Positions 59,206-63,362 of a stretch of 63,362 bases of DNA are shown one piece after another (positions within the stretch are counted from its first letter, which is position 1; each line of letters opens with the position of its first letter). Under the pieces are notes generated by a model, which was not told where the DNA came from, did not search any database, and saw only the letters and a list, made by a program, of their open reading frames with translations. Origin of the DNA: an uncultured Verrucomicrobia subdivision 3 bacterium (GTDB lineage: Bacteria; Verrucomicrobiota; Verrucomicrobiia; Limisphaerales; UBA11358); contig CAIMLG010000278.1 in the NCBI GenBank assembly GCA_903842235.1, positions 1 to 63,362 on the forward strand, given 5' to 3'. The translations under genes and the position numbers were made by a program.

Positions 59206-60888
59206 ATGCAAGCTGGAAATTCACTCCGCAAAGGCTTCGTGGTGGCCGCATTTTTGATTCTTCTCGTCGCTCCCCTTGGCCGCGCGGCTGAAAGGCAAGT
59301 GGTGCGCCAGCCGCGGCTTCCCCTCCCCAGCGCCTGGCCATCCTTGGGGACGCTGCCGGCCACCAATGCTTTGAATCTGGCCATCGGCTTGCCCCTGCGG
59401 AATCCGGCGGCCCTTTCCAATTGGCTGCAACAAGTCTATGACCCCGCCAGCTCAAATTATCATCACTACCTGACCCCGGAGCAGTTCGCCGAACAGTTTG
59501 GCCCGACGGAAGCGGATTACCAGGCCGTCATCGCGTTCGCCAACGCGAACGGCTTGCCGGTCACGGCCACGCACCCCAACCGCCTGTTGCTGGATGTGCG
59601 TGGAACCGTGGCGCAGGTGGAACAGGCCTTGCATGTGACCCTGCGCACCTATCCGCATCCGGGGGAGAACCGGACGTTCTATGCGCCGGACGCCGATCCA
59701 TCGCTCGCTCTGGCCGCGCCCATTTTGGGCATCAGCGGTTTGGACAATTATTCGCTGCCGCGCCCGCGGCTGGTGGCCCAGCCGCTGGTTCAAGCCGAGA
59801 GCGCCGCGCCGAATTCGGGTTCGGGTACGGGCGGCACCTACTTGGGCAAGGATTTTCGGGCGGCCTATGTCCCGGATTCCGCGCTCGACGGTGCGGGCCA
59901 GGTGGTGGGTTTGTTGCAATTTGATGGTTACGCGGCCAGCGACATTGCCTATTACGTCAGCCAGGCCGGCCTGCCCAGCGTGCCCTTGCAAAATGTGCTG
60001 CTGAACGGATTCAGCGGCCACCCCACGGGCAGCGGCGGCGAAGTGGAGGTGTGTTTGGACATTGAAATGGCGATCGCCATGGCGACCAATTTGTCCAAGG
60101 TGATGGTTTATGAGGCCGGTCCGTATGGCAACTGGCACGACCTCCTGAATCGGATGGCCACCGACAATCTGGCCAAACAATTGAGTTGTTCCTGGTATAT
60201 TCCCTATGGCGGGGCCGATCCGGTGGCCGATCAGATCTGGCAGCAGATGGCGGCCCAGGGGCAATCGTTTTTCAACGCCTCGGGCGACAATGACGCCTAT
60301 GCCGGCTTGATTCCGTTTCCCGGCGACAGTCCCTATATCACGCAAGTGGGCGGAACGACCTTGACGACGAGCGGCCCGGGCGGGGCCTGGGCTTCGGAGC
60401 AGGTCTGGAACTGGGGCGGCGGCATCGGCAGCGGCGGCGGCATCAGCACCACCTATCCGATTCCGGGCTGGCAGACCAACCTCAATATGGCGATCAATCA
60501 AGGCTCGCTGACCAAACGCAATACGCCGGATGTGGCGCTGACGGCGAACAATGTTTATGTGCGGGCGAATGGGCGGGACTATAATGTGGCCGGGACGAGC
60601 TGCGCGGCCCCGCTTTGGGCGGGTTTCGCGGCCCTGATCAATCAGCAGGCGGCGGCGGCCGGCCGGCGATCGGATTTGCCAATCCCGCCCTCTACGCGAT
60701 CGGCGCGGGGGCAGATTATCCCGCCGCGTTTCATGACATCACCTTGGGCAACAATGAAAGCCCCGGCAGTCCCACCAAATTTTCCGCGGTGGCCGGCTAT
60801 GACCTCTGCACCGGCTGGGGCACGCCGGCGGGGCAAAGGCTCATCAATGCGCTCGCCAATCCTGAACCCCTGCAAATCACGCCCTTGA
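59206..60888 (+). CDS. Secreted S53 (sedolisin/pro-kumamolisin) peptidase, first frame up to the frameshift
   Basis: From the ATG at 59206 the product has a signal peptide (SLRKGFVVAAFLILLVAPLG) and a pro-kumamolisin activation domain (about 45-185, ...NYHHYLTPEQFAEQFGPTEA). The S53 catalytic domain follows, with Glu and Asp in GGEVEVCLDIEMAIAM (about 281 and 285), the oxyanion Asp in FNASGDNDAY and the Ser in GTSCAAPLWAGFAALIN (about 465). After LINQQAAAAGR (about 60665) this frame leaves the family sequence; the true continuation GRPAIGFANPALYAIG is in the other frame. Loss of one base or of one CCGG unit in the GGCCGGCCGG stretch at 60657-60668 explains it. The last 70 or so residues of this frame are not genuine. 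Confidence 0.85.
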   Translation: MQAGNSLRKGFVVAAFLILLVAPLGRAAERQVVRQPRLPLPSAWPSLGTLPATNALNLAIGLPLRNPAALSNWLQQVYDPASSNYHHYLTPEQFAEQFGPTEADYQAVIAFANANGLPVTATHPNRLLLDVRGTVAQVEQALHVTLRTYPHPGENRTFYAPDADPSLALAAPILGISGLDNYSLPRPRLVAQPLVQAESAAPNSGSGTGGTYLGKDFRAAYVPDSALDGAGQVVGLLQFDGYAASDIAYYVSQAGLPSVPLQNVLLNGFSGHPTGSGGEVEVCLDIEMAIAMATNLSKVMVYEAGPYGNWHDLLNRMATDNLAKQLSCSWYIPYGGADPVADQIWQQMAAQGQSFFNASGDNDAYAGLIPFPGDSPYITQVGGTTLTTSGPGGAWASEQVWNWGGGIGSGGGISTTYPIPGWQTNLNMAINQGSLTKRNTPDVALTANNVYVRANGRDYNVAGTSCAAPLWAGFAALINQQAAAAGRRSDLPIPPSTRSARGQIIPPRFMTSPWATMKAPAVPPNFPRWPAMTSAPAGARRRGKGSSMRSPILNPCKSRP

Positions 60889-63119
60889 CCGGCTTTGCCG
60901 CCAGCGGCGGCGTGGGCGGACCGTTCACCCGCACGGCCCAGAGTTTTTCGCTGACCAATCTGGGAACCAATACGTTGACTTGGTCGCTCGTCAACACCTC
61001 GGCCTGGCTCACGGTTTCGTCCGCCGGCGGCCCGCTGCCGGCCGGTGGATTTGTCGCCGACGTGACGGTGTGCCTGAATACCACCGCCAGCAATCTGCTG
61101 GTGGGGAATTATAGCGCCACCCTATGGTTTACCAACCTGAGCGACAATTTCGGGCAAAGCCGTCAATTTGCCTTGTCCGTGATCAGCCCGCCCGCCATCA
61201 CCGCGCAGCCCGCCGATCAATCCGTCTTGGAAGGCGCCCCCGCCGCGTTCTCGGTCGCTGCGGTCGGTGGCCTGCCGCTGTCCTATCAATGGCAGAACAA
61301 CGGGACCAATCTGGTTGATGACGGCAACCTCGCCGGGTCCACCACCACCAATCTGCTGGTCCGCCAGGTTACCGCCGCTCACGGCGGAAGCTACACGGTG
61401 GTGGTGGCCAATGCGGCCGGCACGGTGACCAGTTCCAATGCGATGCTGACGCTGATTCCCTCGCCTCCGGTCATCACCCTGCAGCCGGCGGATGCGACCG
61501 TGGTGGTGAACGGCCCGGCCCGGTTTTTCGTGGCTGCGCTGGGCACCCAGCCCATTGCTTATCAATGGAGTTTCAACGGCACGAACCTCCTGGCCGGGGC
61601 GACGAATTCCTGGCTGACCTTGACCAATGTCCAATATTCGCAGTCCGGGGTTTATGCGGTGACGGTGACAAATATTTTCGGGGCCACCAATAGTTCCAAT
61701 GCCGCCTTAACGGTGACGCCGTGTGCTCCGGCTCCAGCCGGGCTGGTGAGTTGGTGGGCGGCGGAGGGGAACGCTTGGGATCAGATCGGCGGCAATCACG
61801 GCACGTTGTTTGGCAATGCCAGCTACGGAGCGGGGGAAGTGGGCTGGGGATTTGTCTTTGACGGCAGCAGCGATGGGGTGTTCGTGGGGAACCCCACCAA
61901 TCTCCAGCTTCAAAACTTCACGATTGAAGCCTGGATCAAACGGTCCAGCAGCACGGCGGTTTCCGGCAGCGCACCCAACGCCTGGTTGTTCGGCTACGGC
62001 AGCAACGGCTATGGGTTTGAATTGTGGAACGATGGTCGGATCTCCCTGACCAAGGCTGGGGTTGACGAAGTTGACGGAAGCATCAGTATTACCGATACCA
62101 ACCTTCACCATGTGGCGGTCACCAAGAACGGGAGCACCGTCACTTTCTATGTGGATGGGGTCGGCTGTCCGCCCGTGGTTTACAGCGCGGTCTTTTCCTT
62201 CACCACCTCGGCTGCGATTGGCTGTCTGGGCACAACAACTTGCAGCTTTCTGGGTTTGATGGATGAGGTGAGTGTCTATAACCGGCCTCTGTCCGCGGCC
62301 GAAGTGCAGGGCATCTATCTGGCCAACAGCGGGGGCAAGTGTTTCACGCCCGTGCCGCCGACGATCACGAGCCAGCCGACGAACCAGACGGTGTTCGCGG
62401 GCCAGACCGCCAGTTTCAGTGTCCTGGCCAGTGGCACGCCGCCGCTGACCTACCAGTGGGCCTGCAACACCACGAATCTGGCTGGGGCCACCAACGCCAC
62501 GCTGCTCTTCCCCGCCGCGCAGTTCACCAACGCCGGCACTTACAGCGTGACCGTAAGGAGCCCCTTTGCCGCTACCCTCAGTTCCAATGCCATTTTGACG
62601 GTGAATAACAAATTGGATCACTTCGCCTGGAGCCCGATCCCCTCCCCCCGTTTTGTCAATGTGCCTTTTGCCGTGACGATTCAAGCGCTGGATGCGACCA
62701 ACGGAATGTTCACCGATTTCACCGGCCCCGCCCTTTTAAGCTCCACCAATGGAATGCCCGTCAATCCAACAGTTACGGCCGCCTTTGCCCAGGGCACCTG
62801 GACCGGCTTGATCAATATTTCCCAACCGGCGACCAACCTCGTGCTGCGGGTGGCCGGCGGGAATGGGGAAGCCGGCCTGGCCAAATCCATCAATGTGGTC
62901 AACTTGCCGACCCTCGGGTTCACGCCTTCAGGTAATTTCCTGATGGTTTACTGGCCGGTGGCTGCCTCCAACTTCGTGCTGGAGACCTCCACCAACCTTT
63001 CGCCCGCGCAATGGCATCCAATGGATAGTCCGCCGCTGAAAATCGGCGACCAATATTTGGAATCCATTCAAATGAACAGCGCCAATCAATTTTATCGCCT
63101 TTGGTATATCGGCCCCTGA
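60615..63119 (+). CDS. S53 peptidase gene, continuation frame with BACON, Ig-like and LamG modules
   Basis: The meaningful part starts near 60668. PAIGFANPALYAIGAGADYP and GYDLCTGWGTPAGQRLINAL finish the peptidase domain, including its calcium-site loop. It continues with a BACON-like domain (about 60870-61180), two Ig-like domains, one LamG module (61725-62340, GLVSWWAAEGNAWDQIGGNH), a third Ig-like domain, a beta-rich domain and a tail with NFVLETSTNLSPAQWHPMD. It has no start signal of its own, so without a frameshift correction the modules would not be made. The LamG/Ig modules closely resemble those of the giant protein at 36511-42621. Confidence 0.8.
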   Translation: MGGFRGPDQSAGGGGRPAIGFANPALYAIGAGADYPAAFHDITLGNNESPGSPTKFSAVAGYDLCTGWGTPAGQRLINALANPEPLQITPLTGFAASGGVGGPFTRTAQSFSLTNLGTNTLTWSLVNTSAWLTVSSAGGPLPAGGFVADVTVCLNTTASNLLVGNYSATLWFTNLSDNFGQSRQFALSVISPPAITAQPADQSVLEGAPAAFSVAAVGGLPLSYQWQNNGTNLVDDGNLAGSTTTNLLVRQVTAAHGGSYTVVVANAAGTVTSSNAMLTLIPSPPVITLQPADATVVVNGPARFFVAALGTQPIAYQWSFNGTNLLAGATNSWLTLTNVQYSQSGVYAVTVTNIFGATNSSNAALTVTPCAPAPAGLVSWWAAEGNAWDQIGGNHGTLFGNASYGAGEVGWGFVFDGSSDGVFVGNPTNLQLQNFTIEAWIKRSSSTAVSGSAPNAWLFGYGSNGYGFELWNDGRISLTKAGVDEVDGSISITDTNLHHVAVTKNGSTVTFYVDGVGCPPVVYSAVFSFTTSAAIGCLGTTTCSFLGLMDEVSVYNRPLSAAEVQGIYLANSGGKCFTPVPPTITSQPTNQTVFAGQTASFSVLASGTPPLTYQWACNTTNLAGATNATLLFPAAQFTNAGTYSVTVRSPFAATLSSNAILTVNNKLDHFAWSPIPSPRFVNVPFAVTIQALDATNGMFTDFTGPALLSSTNGMPVNPTVTAAFAQGTWTGLINISQPATNLVLRVAGGNGEAGLAKSINVVNLPTLGFTPSGNFLMVYWPVAASNFVLETSTNLSPAQWHPMDSPPLKIGDQYLESIQMNSANQFYRLWYIGP

Positions 63120-63147
63120 CCCTGCCCGGCAACCCAAGCGCTGCGTG

Positions 63148-63280
63148 TAAATTTTCCCCTTGACCGCCGTCCGTCATTGTCGTATAAGAAAGCCATCTAC
63201 GAGCAAACAGCGGATTTCTTGGAGCCGGGTTTGCCGTTCTTTGACATTTTGTTCGCCGGGGCCGGCGGCTGGTTGGATCG
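63148..63280 (+). repeat. Promoter-boxA leader repeat, copy 2
   Basis: It matches copy 1 at 19046-19174. The promoter is TTGACC (63160-63165), 17 bp, TATAAG (63183-63188); CGTTCTTTGACA (63235-63246) is the boxA-like site, 46 nt after the -10, exactly as in copy 1. The window ends about 115 nt later, so what it drives lies outside. Confidence 0.8.
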
Positions 63281-63362
63281 GTGTTTGCGCCCTCTCGTCG
63301 CCCGTTCTCGCTCGTGCGCGCTTCCCGCCTTGCCTGGGCTGGGTGTCTGCCTCGGGCCGGTG

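Overview
The window looks like a piece of a Gram-negative, moderately high-GC chromosome, most probably from a Verrucomicrobiota bacterium (Pedosphaera/Limisphaera-like). The Gram-negative call rests on TolC/HlyD efflux genes, an LPS-type heptosyltransferase and an OmpA-type protein. The phylum call is an inference. It rests on very large LamG/Ig-like secreted proteins with an '...ASANLVDW...' type C-terminal tail, a prepilin-like protein with a C-terminal 'FVDGHV' motif, and many short palindromic and heptamer repeats, some of them inside genes. No tRNA, rRNA or CRISPR array was seen.

Layout. 1-1.0 kb: an atypical patch with a truncated DUF4279-type gene, a second copy of the guaA 3' end, and a small gene coupled to a frameshifted zeta-toxin-like gene. 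This looks like an integrated-element remnant at the guaA 3' end. 1.0-7 kb: guaA, a GT39-like membrane glycosyltransferase, a small lipoprotein and recG. 7.1-9.9 kb: a DUF2089 regulator with two paralogous membrane proteins. 9.9-18.5 kb: a Tat-type metallophosphoesterase, small genes including a SlyX-like one, divergent tolC versus hlyD/prepilin-like/ABC ATPase/ABC permease, an OmpA-family protein and a hemerythrin. 18.5-19.5 kb: a long gene-free stretch with hairpins and a promoter plus boxA-like leader that recurs at the right edge of the window. 19.5-28.9 kb: housekeeping genes argC, mgtE-like, a methyltransferase, argJ, ribBA, ftsY, a PHP phosphoesterase, nusB, a DUF1737 gene and a Nif3-like gene.

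29-36.4 kb: a 1450-residue glycogen-debranching-type fusion enzyme, then a heptose adenylyltransferase, a family 9 glycosyltransferase and a flippase. 36.5-42.6 kb: one giant LamG/lectin/Ig protein. 43-58.8 kb: a surface-polysaccharide cluster. It has a CDP-glucose branch (rfbF, rfbG, C-methyltransferase, 3,5-epimerase, reductase) and a GDP-mannose branch (gmd, C-methyltransferase, gmd-like reductase), followed by glycosyltransferases and methyltransferases in both orientations. 59-63 kb: a secreted S53 (sedolisin) peptidase with BACON/Ig/LamG modules, broken by one frameshift, then the second promoter-boxA leader copy.

The most unusual signals are: (i) two dispersed leaders with the same sigma70-type promoter, a 17-bp spacer and a boxA-like site at identical distance; (ii) palindromic or tandem-heptamer sequences inserted in frame in recG, a methyltransferase, argJ (one directly before the autoproteolysis site) and the debranching enzyme; (iii) the duplicated guaA end, whose 24 central codons differ only synonymously; (iv) paired CDP- and GDP-linked branched-sugar pathways.
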